From: Alphaproteobacteria bacterium
Lineage (GTDB): Bacteria > Myxococcota_A > UBA796 > GCA-2862545
NCBI GenBank assembly: GCA_020632885.1
Contig: JACKEQ010000009.1
Span: 124,001-188,000, forward strand
DNA: 64,000 nucleotides
Direction: 5' to 3'
Shown: positions 26,767 through 35,204 of the stretch, in pieces
How the letters are laid out: the number at the start of each line of letters is the position of its first letter
Numbering within the stretch: the stretch's first letter is position 1
The notes under the pieces: model-generated
Database searches by the model: none
What the model saw: the letters and a program-made list of their open reading frames with translations, nothing else
What the model was told of the DNA's origin: nothing
Program-made: the position numbers and the translations under genes

Positions 26767-27705
26767 TCAGGCTCCGAGGATCTGGATGCCCTCCCGGAGC
26801 CGATGGCCGTGGCCGTCGAACACGAGGAAGTCCTGCAGCCCGAGCCGCCGCAGCGTCGACAGGGCGACGTTGAGGCGGTTGCGTCCGGTGCTCCCCACGA
26901 AGCGCTGCCCCGGCCAGACCGCTTCGATCAAGGCCTGTCGGGGGAGTGACCGACCCGGGGGGAGAGCGGCTGTCGGGGCGAGCGCGGCGAGGAGGCTCCG
27001 GAGCACGGGCTTGCGGGAGAGATCGACCCAGCGGTGCAGACCCGGGCGAAAGCCCGTGTCCGAGAGCCACAGGGTGTCGGCACCCTGCTCCAGCACGGCG
27101 GCTGCCGTGGGACGCTGGGGGCGCGGGAGGACGAGAGCGTCGAGGGCCCGGCGCAGCGGGCCAGGAGGGAGCTCGGCGGGGTGGACCCGGCCGGTGGTGC
27201 GGGCGACGAGGCACCCGAGGGCGAACAGGTCCGCCGCGGCGTCGCGGGGGGCGTCCGGCTCGGCGAACCCGCCGGGCACGGACGGATCGAGCCCGCAGTC
27301 GAGGAGGTAGGGGCCCGTGGGGGACATCAGGACGCTCTGGAGATCCAGGTTGCCCACCACGGCCCCTTCGGCGTGGAGCACCGCCAGGGCGGCGAGGAGA
27401 CCGGCGAGGAGCTCGAGGGCCTCCTGCTCGTCGAACGGACCTTCGATGAGCGCGTGCTCCAGGTCGGGGTCGAGGGGCGTGCCGGTCGGGTGCCACCAGG
27501 TGACCAGACAGCCGTCGGGCCCGTCGTGCACGTCGAGCACGGCCGCGGTCCACGGGAGGCAGGTGACCACCCCGTCGGGCGGGGCCTCGAGGGCCTGCAC
27601 CCAGACGTCGGAGCCGTCGGGTCGGGAGCCCTCGAACCAGCGGCCACGCCCGCGCGGCCAGGGTCGGAGGAGGGAGGTTCGGCGATCGCTGGGGTTCGAA
27701 GTCAT
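26767..27705 (-). CDS. Pseudokinase fused to a winged-helix domain
   Basis: A 312-residue protein. Residues 20-220 follow a bacterial Ser/Thr kinase fold, but the catalytic signatures are broken. The HRD loop region reads VVGNLDLQSVL (117-126), and DFG has become DCG (136-138). No ATP-loop GxGxxG is visible. The last 80 residues (RQALIEAVWPGQ...GRNRLNVALSTLRRLG) are a SARP/OmpR-type winged helix, comparable to the end of the FHA protein at 3197-4153. I infer a transcription factor sensing a ligand or protein through the dead kinase fold. ATG 27705 lacks a Shine-Dalgarno sequence; TATGCC lies about 12 bases upstream, so a leaderless message is possible. It is divergent from the GAF histidine kinase. 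Confidence 0.78.
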   Translation of the reverse strand: MTSNPSDRRTSLLRPWPRGRGRWFEGSRPDGSDVWVQALEAPPDGVVTCLPWTAAVLDVHDGPDGCLVTWWHPTGTPLDPDLEHALIEGPFDEQEALELLAGLLAALAVLHAEGAVVGNLDLQSVLMSPTGPYLLDCGLDPSVPGGFAEPDAPRDAAADLFALGCLVARTTGRVHPAELPPGPLRRALDALVLPRPQRPTAAAVLEQGADTLWLSDTGFRPGLHRWVDLSRKPVLRSLLAALAPTAALPPGRSLPRQALIEAVWPGQRFVGSTGRNRLNVALSTLRRLGLQDFLVFDGHGHRLREGIQILGA

Positions 27706-27744
27706 ACGGATGGCATACCGCTCCCCACCCCGGCTGCCGCGTTC

Positions 27745-27781
27745 CGTTACCGAGCGTTACGCTCCCCGCCTGGAGTAGGCT
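27745..27781 (+). promoter_or_regulatory. Promoter-like region with direct CGTTAC repeats before the GAF kinase
   Basis: Two CGTTAC strings at 27745-27750 and 27755-27760 are spaced exactly ten bases, one helical turn, as for an activator or repressor pair. A -10-like TAGGCT follows at 27776-27781, 17 bases before the TTG start. The region lies between divergent pseudokinase-winged-helix and histidine-kinase genes. Confidence 0.35.
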
Positions 27782-27798
27782 GTCCGACTGGAGGACGC

Positions 27799-28923
27799 TT
27801 GGCTGGCGCACCCGAACAGGATGTCTCGAGCCTCCGCCGCCTGGTGGACCTCGCCCTGGAGCTCGGGCGCAACCAGGAGGTCGGGAAGGTCCTCCAGTCC
27901 GTCGCGGACGCCGTCCTCGAGCTGCTCGACGCCGATCGGGCCTTCGTGATCCTCCAGGGACGCCACGTGGTGGCCCGCGCCTACGGGCCGGGCCAGAGCG
28001 GCGAGCCGTCGCTGTCCGTCGCGAAGTACGCGCTGGCGGAGGGCCGCGAGGTGGTCACCGCAGACATCAGCGACACCGAGCTCTCCGCCGCGCGAAGCGT
28101 CATGAACATGCAGCTCCGCGCGGTCCTCTGCGTGCCCCTCTCCGCGAAGGGCACGATCATCGGTGCGCTCTACGCCGACAGCGCCCGTCGGGGCCACGAC
28201 GAGATGAAGGAGCTCGTGGGCCTCGCGCGGGCCTACGCCGCCCACGCGTCGGTCGCCCTCACCAACGCCCGCAACCTCGCGGAGGCCCGGCGGCGCTCGC
28301 GGGTGGCGCGGGAGGCCGCCCACGACGTCCGCAACCTCGCGGGCTCGGTGGACATGGGGCTCGAGGAGCTCGAGGAGCTCGAGCTGCCCGAGTGGGCGAT
28401 GCAGACCCTGCGCGATGTCCGGCGCATGAACCGTCTCGCCATGACCACCGCCACGTCCGCCCTCACCGAGGAGCAGGCCGAGCGGGAGGTCGTGGATCTC
28501 GCGCCCCTCGTGCGCATGGGGATCGCGCAGCAGCGCTTCGACGCGCGCCGGAAGGGGGTCACGCTCGCCGAGGAGCTCGTGGCCGCACCCGTCCTGGCGC
28601 TGGCCGACGACCTCGCCCGCGTCATCGCGAACCTCCTCGGCAACGCGTTGAAGTACACGCCCCGCGGGGGCACGGTGCGCGCCGTGCTCACGAACGACGG
28701 CCGGCAGGCCGTGCTGCGCGTCCACGACGAGGGGCCCGGCATCCCCGAGGGCGCCCTCGACGACGTGTTCCGCACGGGCTTCCAGGCCGAGGGCGCAATG
28801 CCCGGCCACGGCCTGGGGCTCGGGATCTGCCGCACGATCGTGAAGCGCCACGGCGGCTTCGTGCGCGCCCGCAACGGCGAGAAGGGCGCGGTGTTCGAGG
28901 TGGTGCTCCCGGTCTCCGGGTAG
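27799..28923 (+). CDS. GAF-domain sensor histidine kinase
   Basis: A 374-residue cytoplasmic sensor. TTG 27799 is taken as start because GGAGG lies four bases upstream and a TAGGCT -10 element is nearby. Residues 10-160 form a GAF domain (RLVDLALELG, LRAVLCVPLSAKG, IGALYADS). Then comes a dimerisation helix with REAAHDVRNLAGSV, whose His175 is the likely phosphorylation site. The HATPase domain is intact: N-box VIANLLGNALKYTP, G1 HDEGPGIP, G2 GHGLGLG. There are no transmembrane segments, so it senses a soluble ligand or partner. No receiver gene is adjacent. It is convergent with the potassium-channel gene. Confidence 0.9.
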   Translation: MAGAPEQDVSSLRRLVDLALELGRNQEVGKVLQSVADAVLELLDADRAFVILQGRHVVARAYGPGQSGEPSLSVAKYALAEGREVVTADISDTELSAARSVMNMQLRAVLCVPLSAKGTIIGALYADSARRGHDEMKELVGLARAYAAHASVALTNARNLAEARRRSRVAREAAHDVRNLAGSVDMGLEELEELELPEWAMQTLRDVRRMNRLAMTTATSALTEEQAEREVVDLAPLVRMGIAQQRFDARRKGVTLAEELVAAPVLALADDLARVIANLLGNALKYTPRGGTVRAVLTNDGRQAVLRVHDEGPGIPEGALDDVFRTGFQAEGAMPGHGLGLGICRTIVKRHGGFVRARNGEKGAVFEVVLPVSG

Positions 28924-28925
28924 CG

Positions 28926-29960
28926 TCAGAGGACCGGCCGCTCGGGCGCGATGCACAGCGCCATGTCGCCCGGCCGGATGGCCTCCGAGCCGGGCGGGTT
29001 GATCATCACCTTGCCGTCGCGACGCAGCCCGAGCGGCAGGGCGCCGATCTCCACGAGCTTGTGCTGGCACTCGTTCCACGTCGCGCCCGGGGTGGGCACC
29101 GTGTAGAACTCCTGGCCGTACGTGTTGCTCGTGATCTCGTGCACCAGCGCCTTCACGCCGGGGTCCAGGGCCTCCTGCACGAGCAGCTGGGACGCGAGCT
29201 CGTCCATGCACACCACCGAGTCGCAGCCGCAGCGCTCGAGGAGCTGGATGTTCGCGGGGTCCACGCACTCGGCCACCGTGTGGAGGTCCGGCCAGATGTG
29301 CTCCAGCGTGAGGGTCACCGCGAGGCTCGTGTTGTCCGTGCTCCGGTCGTGCGGCACCTTCGCGAGGATGATCGCCTGGGAGGCCGACTGGGCGGACGCC
29401 ATGCGCAGCGTCTCCTCGAGGACCGGGTTGCCCCGCACGAAGCGCACCCCGCGCTCCACGAGCTCCGGCGGCAGCTCCTCGAGGTCGGGGTCGATCAGCA
29501 CCAGGCCCTTCCCGCGGGTCTTGTCGTCGTGCCGGAACTGCTCCTCCACCTCCAGCACACGCTGGAGGTTCGGGAAGTGGATGATGAGGAGGTGTCCGTC
29601 GAGCTTCACGTCGGCCATGCCCTTGAGCTCCCGGTTGCGTTCTTCGATGAGGAAGGCGGCCACCATCGAGAGGAGGTAGCCGAGGATGCTGATGCCGAAG
29701 AGCATCGTGGGGACCGCGACGAGGTAGCGTCCACCGAAGGTCTTCGGGAAGAGGTCGCCGTACCCGACCGTGGTCATCGTGACGATGGCCCACCAGAAGG
29801 CGTCGGTCCACTGCAGGTCCGGCGCGCCCTCCAGCTCGAAGTACATGAACCCGCTCGTCGCGTAGAACATCAGGGTGAGCGAGAGCAGCGTGACCCGCGG
29901 GAGGGCCTCGCCGCTGGTGCGACGGAACCGGACGAGGAGCGAGATCAGGAAGCGGATCAC
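28926..29960 (-). CDS. Potassium channel with RCK (TrkA-N/C) domains
   Basis: A 344-residue inner-membrane protein. Two transmembrane helices flank a pore loop with the selectivity filter TTVGYGDLFP (residues about 64-73). The cytoplasmic part (110-344) has a TrkA-N Rossmann-like domain (LLIIHFPN, GLVLIDPD) and a C-terminal TrkA-C-like domain ending in PGDMALCIAPE. This is the MthK/Kch type of gated K+ channel. The usual GxGxxG of the RCK fold is replaced by HFPNLQR, so classical NAD binding is doubtful. GTG at 29960 overlaps the nuclease stop (GTGA). It is the last gene of a four-gene operon. Confidence 0.93.
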   Translation of the reverse strand: MIRFLISLLVRFRRTSGEALPRVTLLSLTLMFYATSGFMYFELEGAPDLQWTDAFWWAIVTMTTVGYGDLFPKTFGGRYLVAVPTMLFGISILGYLLSMVAAFLIEERNRELKGMADVKLDGHLLIIHFPNLQRVLEVEEQFRHDDKTRGKGLVLIDPDLEELPPELVERGVRFVRGNPVLEETLRMASAQSASQAIILAKVPHDRSTDNTSLAVTLTLEHIWPDLHTVAECVDPANIQLLERCGCDSVVCMDELASQLLVQEALDPGVKALVHEITSNTYGQEFYTVPTPGATWNECQHKLVEIGALPLGLRRDGKVMINPPGSEAIRPGDMALCIAPERPVL

Positions 29961-30532
29961 GGCTCACCCTCCCAGCCGGCCTGGACCTTCAGCGCCCGCT
30001 CCGTGGCCTTGGGGCTCGACCAGAGCCCGCGGTGCTCGACCTGCGCGAGCTCCTCGAGGGCCAGGTAGGCCTCCATCTCGCTGAACGGGTACTTCGTGTA
30101 CACCAGCGCCCAGCCGTCCCTGACGAGCTCCGCGCCCACGTCGGTGCCCTCGACCTCGAGGTAGGCGAGCAGCCGGCCCGCGCCGTCCACGTTGCGCTCG
30201 GGGAAGAGCACCCGCCCGCTCTTCCCGGCATACCGCTGGAGCGTGTCGATCGCGCGCTGCCCCGGGTCGCCGAGACCCGGCTCGTTGCTCACGTCGAAGG
30301 CCTTGATCCCGAGCAGACGCACGGTGAACGTCTGATCTCCGTGCTTCACGGAGATCTCGTCGCCGTCGATGGCCTGCCCGAACACCACCTCGCCGCCGCT
30401 CGCGATCTCCAGGCTGGCCGTGCTCCCGAAGAGCCGCATCCGCCGCACCTGGACGTCCACCGTCCAGTAGCCGGAGAGGAGGAGCATGGACGCGATGAGG
30501 GCCCGGAACGCCCACTTCGGCGACAGGTCCAT
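29957..30532 (-). CDS. Membrane-anchored or secreted thermonuclease (SNase)-like protein
   Basis: A 191-residue protein with an N-terminal hydrophobic segment (ALIASMLLLSGYWTV), acting as a signal peptide or anchor, followed by a staphylococcal-nuclease OB-fold. Recognisable parts are VRLLGIKAFDV (the usual VRLxGIDxPE strand), GKSGRVLFPERNVDGAGRLLAYLEV and ELVRDGWALVYTKYP. The catalytic Asp/Glu/Arg set is only partly conserved: Ile-Lys-Ala-Phe-Asp replaces Ile-Asp-x-Pro-Glu, so nuclease activity is uncertain. It starts at ATG 30532 in a TGATG overlap with the phosphotransferase gene. Confidence 0.85.
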   Translation of the reverse strand: MDLSPKWAFRALIASMLLLSGYWTVDVQVRRMRLFGSTASLEIASGGEVVFGQAIDGDEISVKHGDQTFTVRLLGIKAFDVSNEPGLGDPGQRAIDTLQRYAGKSGRVLFPERNVDGAGRLLAYLEVEGTDVGAELVRDGWALVYTKYPFSEMEAYLALEELAQVEHRGLWSSPKATERALKVQAGWEGEP

Positions 30533-31407
30533 CAGTCGCCCAGCCCGGGCACGGTGCCCTGGAGGGCCAGCAGGGTCTCGGTCCACGCGGGCACGGCGTC
30601 GGGCGCCCAGCGCAGGTGGTCCTCGAGCGTCTGCAGGCCCTTCAGGAGGGCGTGAGCACGGGCCCGCCGGAGGGACGCATCGTCACCGCCCCGCTCCACG
30701 TGGACCTCCGCGGTGAGCACGGGCTCCCACAGCAACAGCCCGATCATGTCGCGGGCGGGGTCTCCCCGGGAGGCGTCCGCCCAGTCCAGGACCGCCACGA
30801 GCTCGCGGGTCTCGGGGTGGAGGAGGAGGTGCTCGGGTCCGAGATCGTCGTGCAGGAGGGTCTTCCGGCCGCCCACGGGCTCGTTGCGCGCGAGCCACTC
30901 GAGGGACGGACGGAGCGACGGCACCTGGTCGCGGACCCGGTGGAGCCGGCCCACACGCTGCTCCCAGGTCCCGTCCGGCCACCCCTCGACGGCGAAGGGC
31001 GGCACGATGCTGTGGAGGGCGTCGAGGAACCCCGTGGCGGCGTGGATCACCGCCCGACGGTCCACCCCGGGCGAGCTCGCCACGATCCCCTCGAGCCACG
31101 GATACCCGAAGAACGGGTAGGGCATGTCGTCCGCGGCCACGCCGTGGAACGCGGGGCGCGGCACGGCGGCGGGCATGGCCGGGAGGGCCGTCAGCAGGCT
31201 GACCTCCTGCCGCATCCGGGACACGACGCTGGCCCGCTTGGGGACCTTGAACACCCAGTCGCCGTCGACCCGGAAGGTGAGGTAGTCCCACCCGTGGCGC
31301 AGGGCGACGACGTCCGGCCGCTCGAACTCCGGGAAGCGCCGCTCGAGCACGCGGGAGAACTGCTCTGGCGTGACGTTGTGGTCGGCGTCCCAGGGTGCGC
31401 GGCTCAT
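30532..31407 (-). CDS. Aminoglycoside-phosphotransferase-family kinase
   Basis: A 291-residue protein of the APH/choline-kinase fold. The nucleotide-binding Lys is in DWVFKVPKR, the catalytic loop is LLHDDLGPEHLLL, and the metal-binding segment is LDWADASRGDPARD. The family phosphorylates small molecules (aminoglycosides, macrolides, choline, homoserine), and sequence alone does not give the substrate. His-Asp-Asp replaces the usual His-Gly-Asp. It is translationally coupled to the GntR regulator upstream (ATGA) and to the SNase gene downstream (TGATG), so it is regulated with them. Resistance is not implied. Confidence 0.87.
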   Translation of the reverse strand: MSRAPWDADHNVTPEQFSRVLERRFPEFERPDVVALRHGWDYLTFRVDGDWVFKVPKRASVVSRMRQEVSLLTALPAMPAAVPRPAFHGVAADDMPYPFFGYPWLEGIVASSPGVDRRAVIHAATGFLDALHSIVPPFAVEGWPDGTWEQRVGRLHRVRDQVPSLRPSLEWLARNEPVGGRKTLLHDDLGPEHLLLHPETRELVAVLDWADASRGDPARDMIGLLLWEPVLTAEVHVERGGDDASLRRARAHALLKGLQTLEDHLRWAPDAVPAWTETLLALQGTVPGLGD

Positions 31408-32027
31408 GCGAGCAGCCCCTCGGCGGCGAGGGCCGCTCCCCGCGTGTCTCCGGCGGCCACGGCGTTCGTGAGCTCCACGAGGTCCTGGGCGCCGGCGGGC
31501 GGGAGCTCGAGGTCGACCCGCCGGACCATGTTGAACACGAGCCGGAAGGCGATGTTGTGGCTGGCGTCCACCATCACGTTCCAGAACTCCTCGGTGAGGT
31601 CCCGGACCTGCTCGGCGTCGCCGGCGGCCGCGAGACCCGCGAGCATCTCCAGGCGCGAGACGTCCTCCGCGGTGGCGCGACGGGCGGCCTCCCGACAGAA
31701 CTCCGGGAACAGGGCCCGGCGGAAGGCCACGAGGTCCTGGCGACGCTCGGGGGCGTGCACCAGCAGGGCCTCCAGGATCCCGAGCCCGGCATTCCGGCTG
31801 AAGTCGAGCACACGGGTGTTCCCGCCGTGCTGGATGGTGATCAGGCCCGCCTGCTCGAGCCGCTTGAGGGCCTCGCGCACGGCCGAGCGGTTCACACCGA
31901 GGCTCTCGGCGAGCTGACGCTCGGCGGGCAGGGGCTCACCGGGCTCGAGGCGGCCCGAGAGGATGAGATCGCGGACCTGCTCGAAGACGGAGGTCGCCAG
32001 GGAGGTCTTCTGGATGGGCTTGAGCAC
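31404..32027 (-). CDS. GntR-family (FadR subfamily) transcriptional regulator
   Basis: A 207-residue regulator. The N-terminal winged helix (about 10-75) has the GntR hallmarks ILSGRLEPGEPLPAERQLAESLGV and RSAVREALKRLEQAGLI. The C-terminal part is an all-helical FCD-type effector domain, which usually binds a small organic acid. It is the first gene of the operon with the APH-family kinase, the SNase and the potassium channel, and probably controls that operon. It starts at GTG 32027. A -10-like TAGAGT lies at 32080-32075, leaving a leader of about 47 bases. Confidence 0.92.
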   Translation of the reverse strand: MLKPIQKTSLATSVFEQVRDLILSGRLEPGEPLPAERQLAESLGVNRSAVREALKRLEQAGLITIQHGGNTRVLDFSRNAGLGILEALLVHAPERRQDLVAFRRALFPEFCREAARRATAEDVSRLEMLAGLAAAGDAEQVRDLTEEFWNVMVDASHNIAFRLVFNMVRRVDLELPPAGAQDLVELTNAVAAGDTRGAALAAEGLLA

Positions 32028-32146
32028 GGGGGATCCGGGGGAGGGAGCCGATCAGCCGGTGGTCGGACCAGTGCACTCTAGCCCACCCGCGCGATCCTGA
32101 GAACCCCGGCGTGTGTGCGGTGTCATGCTGTGTGGAGGAGGCACCG

Positions 32147-32854
32147 ATGCTCGTGCTCGCCAGCGCCCTCGCGGGCACCCCCATCCCGGCGGCGTTCCCG
32201 CCCCCGCCGGGCGCGGAGCGCGTCGACCCGGACGCGTTCGGGACCTGGCTCCGGACCCTCGAGGTGCTCGAGGTCGACCGGCCGGTGCGCACGTACAAGG
32301 GGGGCGAGGTGGGCCATCGCGCACGGGTGATCGACCTCCCGCTCGTGCCCGGCGACCTGCAGCAGTGCGCGGACTCCGCCATCCGTCTGCGCGCCCAGTG
32401 GCTCCACGATCGCGGGGAGCCCGTGATGTTCCACGCCACGAGCGGCGATCCCATGCCCTGGTCGCGGTGGGAGGGCGGCGAGCGGCCGTACGTCGTGGGG
32501 AACCACCTCGCGTGGAAGCCCGGCACGAAGGGCGGTTGGGAGGCCTACCTCGCCGCGGTGTTCATGTGGGCGGGCACCCTCTCGCTGTCGGCCCACGACA
32601 CCGTCGCGGTGGATCGGGCCCCCGTCCCGGGCGACCTGCTGGTGAAGCCCGGCAGCCCGGGCCACGCGGTGGTCCTGCTGGATGTCGCCACGGCGGGCGA
32701 CCGCACCTGGGTGCTCGTGGGCGAGGGCTACATGCCGGCCCAGGACTTCCACGTGGAGCTCGGGCCGGACGCCGGCTGGTGGCCGTGGGACGGCGGGGTC
32801 ACGCTCTCCCACTGGGACCTGCACGGAGAGGCCGTGCACCGGGCCTTCCGGTAG
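32147..32854 (+). CDS. DUF4846-type secreted protein
   Basis: A 235-residue exported protein. ATG 32147 has GGAGGAG just upstream and opens a short signal peptide (MLVLASALAGTPIPAAF). The body matches the DUF4846 pattern: AFGTWLRTLEV, VRTYKGGE, VPGDLQQCADSAIRLRAQWL, GDLLVKPGSPGHAVVLLD, VLVGEGYMPAQDFHV. The final third resembles an NlpC/P60- or amidase-like fold with the GHAVVLLD strand. Members are known only from genome data, so no activity is assigned. It is divergent from the GntR regulator and convergent with the DUF1877 gene. Confidence 0.88.
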   Translation: MLVLASALAGTPIPAAFPPPPGAERVDPDAFGTWLRTLEVLEVDRPVRTYKGGEVGHRARVIDLPLVPGDLQQCADSAIRLRAQWLHDRGEPVMFHATSGDPMPWSRWEGGERPYVVGNHLAWKPGTKGGWEAYLAAVFMWAGTLSLSAHDTVAVDRAPVPGDLLVKPGSPGHAVVLLDVATAGDRTWVLVGEGYMPAQDFHVELGPDAGWWPWDGGVTLSHWDLHGEAVHRAFR

Positions 32855-32856
32855 GC

Positions 32857-33306
32857 TCAGCTCATGTAGAGCAGGAGCCCCTCGCCCGCCTCGGCCGCCT
32901 GGGCCACGAAGGCCCGGAGGTCGTTGTAGTAGCCCTCCGCGAACTCCTGGTCCTCCTCCTCGCTGGAGGTGCAGTAGACGTCTGCCCCCTCCATCGCGTC
33001 CTGGTCCCAGCGCGCGACCAGCGCCTCCCAGGGAGTCTCGCGCAGGAAGCTCGCGATCTCGCGGGTGGTGGCGGCATCGTGGGCATGACCCGGACCGTAG
33101 CCGCAGTCCACGGCGTCCACGGTCTCCCCGGCCATCAGGAAGCCCTCGGGGACCTCGCCGCCCCAGGCGTCGCCCGCGAGCACGAAGTGCAGGATGTGCC
33201 ACGCCTTGTGGAGGTCACAGACCTCGCCCACGTCGGTCTCGACGGGCCCGCCGGCCATCACGTCGTCGATGTCGGCCCGACGCTCCAGGTACAGACACAT
33301 GCCCAT
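32857..33306 (-). CDS. DUF1877 (YfbM-like) family protein
   Basis: A 149-residue soluble protein with the DUF1877 pattern: an N-terminal MGMCLYL, then LHKAWHILHFVLAG, GETVDAVDCGYGPGHAH and the C-terminal ADVYCTSSEEEDQEFAEGYY. Length and order match YfbM of E. coli, whose function is not known. A start at ATG 33306 fits the family's MGM start. It lies 13 bases after the GST stop on the same strand, so it may be the last gene of the GNAT-GST unit. Confidence 0.88.
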   Translation of the reverse strand: MGMCLYLERRADIDDVMAGGPVETDVGEVCDLHKAWHILHFVLAGDAWGGEVPEGFLMAGETVDAVDCGYGPGHAHDAATTREIASFLRETPWEALVARWDQDAMEGADVYCTSSEEEDQEFAEGYYNDLRAFVAQAAEAGEGLLLYMS

Positions 33307-33319
33307 CAGGGACCTCCGT

Positions 33320-33991
33320 TCACTGCCAGTGCGGCGGCCAGCTCCGCGCGAAGCCCTCGAGCTTCTTCACGCCCTCGTAGCGCTCGAGGAGCTGCGACCA
33401 CCGCGACCAGTCGAGGGGCAGCAGGCCCACCTGATCGGCCCCGCGCATGAGGGACGCCCGCTTGAGCACGGCCAGCACAGGCACCAGCATCGCGTCGACC
33501 GCGTTGAACGGGCCACGCTCGCAGTGGGCCTCGAGGCGATCGAGCTCCACGAGGACCTCGGCCACCTTCTCGCGGAGCTCGCCGAGCAGGGGCTGCTCCA
33601 GGCGGAGCTGACGGCCCAGCGTGTGGGCGGTGGGCAGCGCGGCCGGCGTGAGGAACGTGTCGATGTCGACGACCTTCTGCCAGATCCGCGCGGCGTCTGC
33701 GGAGGTGGGACCGAACAGCGGCAGCCTGGGGTAGGCGCGATCGAGGTAGCCGAGGATGGCGAGGGGCTCGGCGACCACGACCTCCCCGTCGACCAGGGTC
33801 GGCACGCGTCCGCGGGGGTTCAGCGACGTGTACCCGATCTGGACGTGGTCGCGGTTGGCCATGTCGAGCAGCCGGTCGTCGACCTCCAGCTCCTTGAACA
33901 GCAGCGCCAGCACGACCCGCCAGGAGCTCACGCTCCCCTGGGCCCAGTAGAGTTCCAAGCGGCCTCCGGGATCGCGGTCTACCACATTCAC
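33320..33991 (-). CDS. Glutathione S-transferase family protein
   Basis: A 223-residue cytoplasmic protein. The N-terminal thioredoxin-like half has LYWAQGSVSSWRVVLAL, with a Ser region in the catalytic position, then LNPRGRVPTLVDG and the glutathione-binding VAEPLAILGYLDRAYP. The C-terminal half is helical as expected. The family conjugates or reduces hydrophobic electrophiles. GTG 33991 is taken as start because it overlaps the acetyltransferase stop as GTGA; GTG 33985 is an alternative. Confidence 0.88.
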   Translation of the reverse strand: MNVVDRDPGGRLELYWAQGSVSSWRVVLALLFKELEVDDRLLDMANRDHVQIGYTSLNPRGRVPTLVDGEVVVAEPLAILGYLDRAYPRLPLFGPTSADAARIWQKVVDIDTFLTPAALPTAHTLGRQLRLEQPLLGELREKVAEVLVELDRLEAHCERGPFNAVDAMLVPVLAVLKRASLMRGADQVGLLPLDWSRWSQLLERYEGVKKLEGFARSWPPHWQ

Positions 33992-34485
33992 GGGGTGAGG
34001 AGCACCATGCACAGGTCGTCCAGCAGCGTGCCGTCGGCCAGCCGGATGAAGTCGCGGCGCACCGACTCCACCTCGAACCCCAGGGATCGGTACAGCGCCA
34101 GGGCCCGGTCGTTGTCGGCCCGGACGTAGAGCTCCAGCCGATGGACCCCGGCCGCACGGGCCTCCTCGAGGATCCGGTGCATCAGGGCCCGGCCGATCCC
34201 ACGCCGCTGGGCGTCCGGGTGCACGCCCACCGCGAGGGACGCCACGTGCCGGCACCGCGCCGGGGTGAACACGTGGAGCGAGCCGTTGCCCACGACCCGG
34301 CCGTCGAGCTCGGCCACGAACGCACCGCCGCGCGCGAGACGCTCCCGGATCGCGGGCACCTCGGCCACGTCGGCCGCCTCCCGCACCTCGCCCCGACCGT
34401 CGGCCACCAGGGCGAGATCGAGGGCGCGGATGGCCTCGGCGTCTGCGGGAACGGCGGGTCGTACGAGCACCGCGCGAGTGTACAC
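33988..34485 (-). CDS. GNAT-family N-acetyltransferase
   Basis: A 165-residue acetyltransferase. The acetyl-CoA-binding motif A is ASLAVGVHPDAQRRGIGRALM, which matches V-x-P-x-x-R-x-x-G-x-G. The motif B region is ADNDRALALYRSLGFEVES. The substrate (amino-acid, peptide or small amine) cannot be told. It is coupled to the GST gene through GTGA and is divergent from the crotonase gene, 17 bases away. GTG 34485 is used; an in-frame GTG at 34470 would leave VLVRPAV, a common GNAT start. Confidence 0.88.
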   Translation of the reverse strand: MYTRAVLVRPAVPADAEAIRALDLALVADGRGEVREAADVAEVPAIRERLARGGAFVAELDGRVVGNGSLHVFTPARCRHVASLAVGVHPDAQRRGIGRALMHRILEEARAAGVHRLELYVRADNDRALALYRSLGFEVESVRRDFIRLADGTLLDDLCMVLLTP

Positions 34486-34502
34486 TCCCGACCGGAGGAC
34501 AC

Positions 34503-35204
34503 GTGCGCACGATCACGATCGACGGACCCGGGAAGAACGCGCTGGGCACGGCCCGCATGGAGGAGCTGCTCGGCCAGCTCGACGCCGCCGGGGATGCCCC
34601 GCTCCTGCTCACGGGAGCCGGCGACGCGTTCAGCGCGGGGCTCGACCTCAAGGAGGTCCACGCGGCCGACCTCGACGGCATGCGGGTGTTCCTGACCCTC
34701 CTCACCGCCCTCGTAGCGCGCCTCTACCACCACCCCGCCCCGACCGTGGCGGCCGTGAACGGACACGCCATCGCGGGGGGCTGCATCCTGGCGCTCGTGT
34801 GCGACCACCGCATCGCCACCACGAACCCCCGGGCGCGGATCGGCCTGAACGAGATCGCCCTCGGGCTGCGGTTCCCCCCACGGGTGCTCGCCGTCTGCCG
34901 CGACCGCCTGCCCGCCCGTCACCACCACGAGATCTTCCTCGGGGCCGGCCTGCACGGGCCGGAGGACGCCCTGCGGCTCGGCCTCGTGGACGCCCTGGAC
35001 GACGATCCCGTCGCGCGCGGACGCGCGGTGCTCGAGGCCTGGTCGGCCCACCCGCGCGGCGCGTACACCGCGGCCAAGCAGGCCCTGCGAGAGGGTGTGG
35101 ACGTCGTGGACGCCGAGGTGGACCGGCGGTTCGAGGAGGACGTGCTGCCCGTGTGGTGCGGCCCCGAGATCAAGGCCCGCCTGGAGGGCTTCCTGAAGCG
35201 ATGA
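34503..35204 (+). CDS. Enoyl-CoA hydratase/isomerase (crotonase) family protein
   Basis: A 233-residue crotonase-fold enzyme acting on acyl-CoA thioesters. Oxyanion-hole segments are AFSAGLDLKEV and NGHAIAGGCILALVCDHRI, and the second half has RIGLNEIALGL. The catalytic Glu of true hydratases in the GCxLAxxCDxR/NExxLG region is only partly clear; GLNEIALGL retains one Glu, as in isomerases. It is short for the family (usually about 260). It starts at GTG 34503 and overlaps the endonuclease-like gene as ATGA. Confidence 0.88.
   Translation: MRTITIDGPGKNALGTARMEELLGQLDAAGDAPLLLTGAGDAFSAGLDLKEVHAADLDGMRVFLTLLTALVARLYHHPAPTVAAVNGHAIAGGCILALVCDHRIATTNPRARIGLNEIALGLRFPPRVLAVCRDRLPARHHHEIFLGAGLHGPEDALRLGLVDALDDDPVARGRAVLEAWSAHPRGAYTAAKQALREGVDVVDAEVDRRFEEDVLPVWCGPEIKARLEGFLKR

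Noticed and set aside
30532..31407. Antibiotic resistance gene
   Set aside because: The APH fold covers many housekeeping kinases; active-site context and operon neighbours give no sign of drug specificity.
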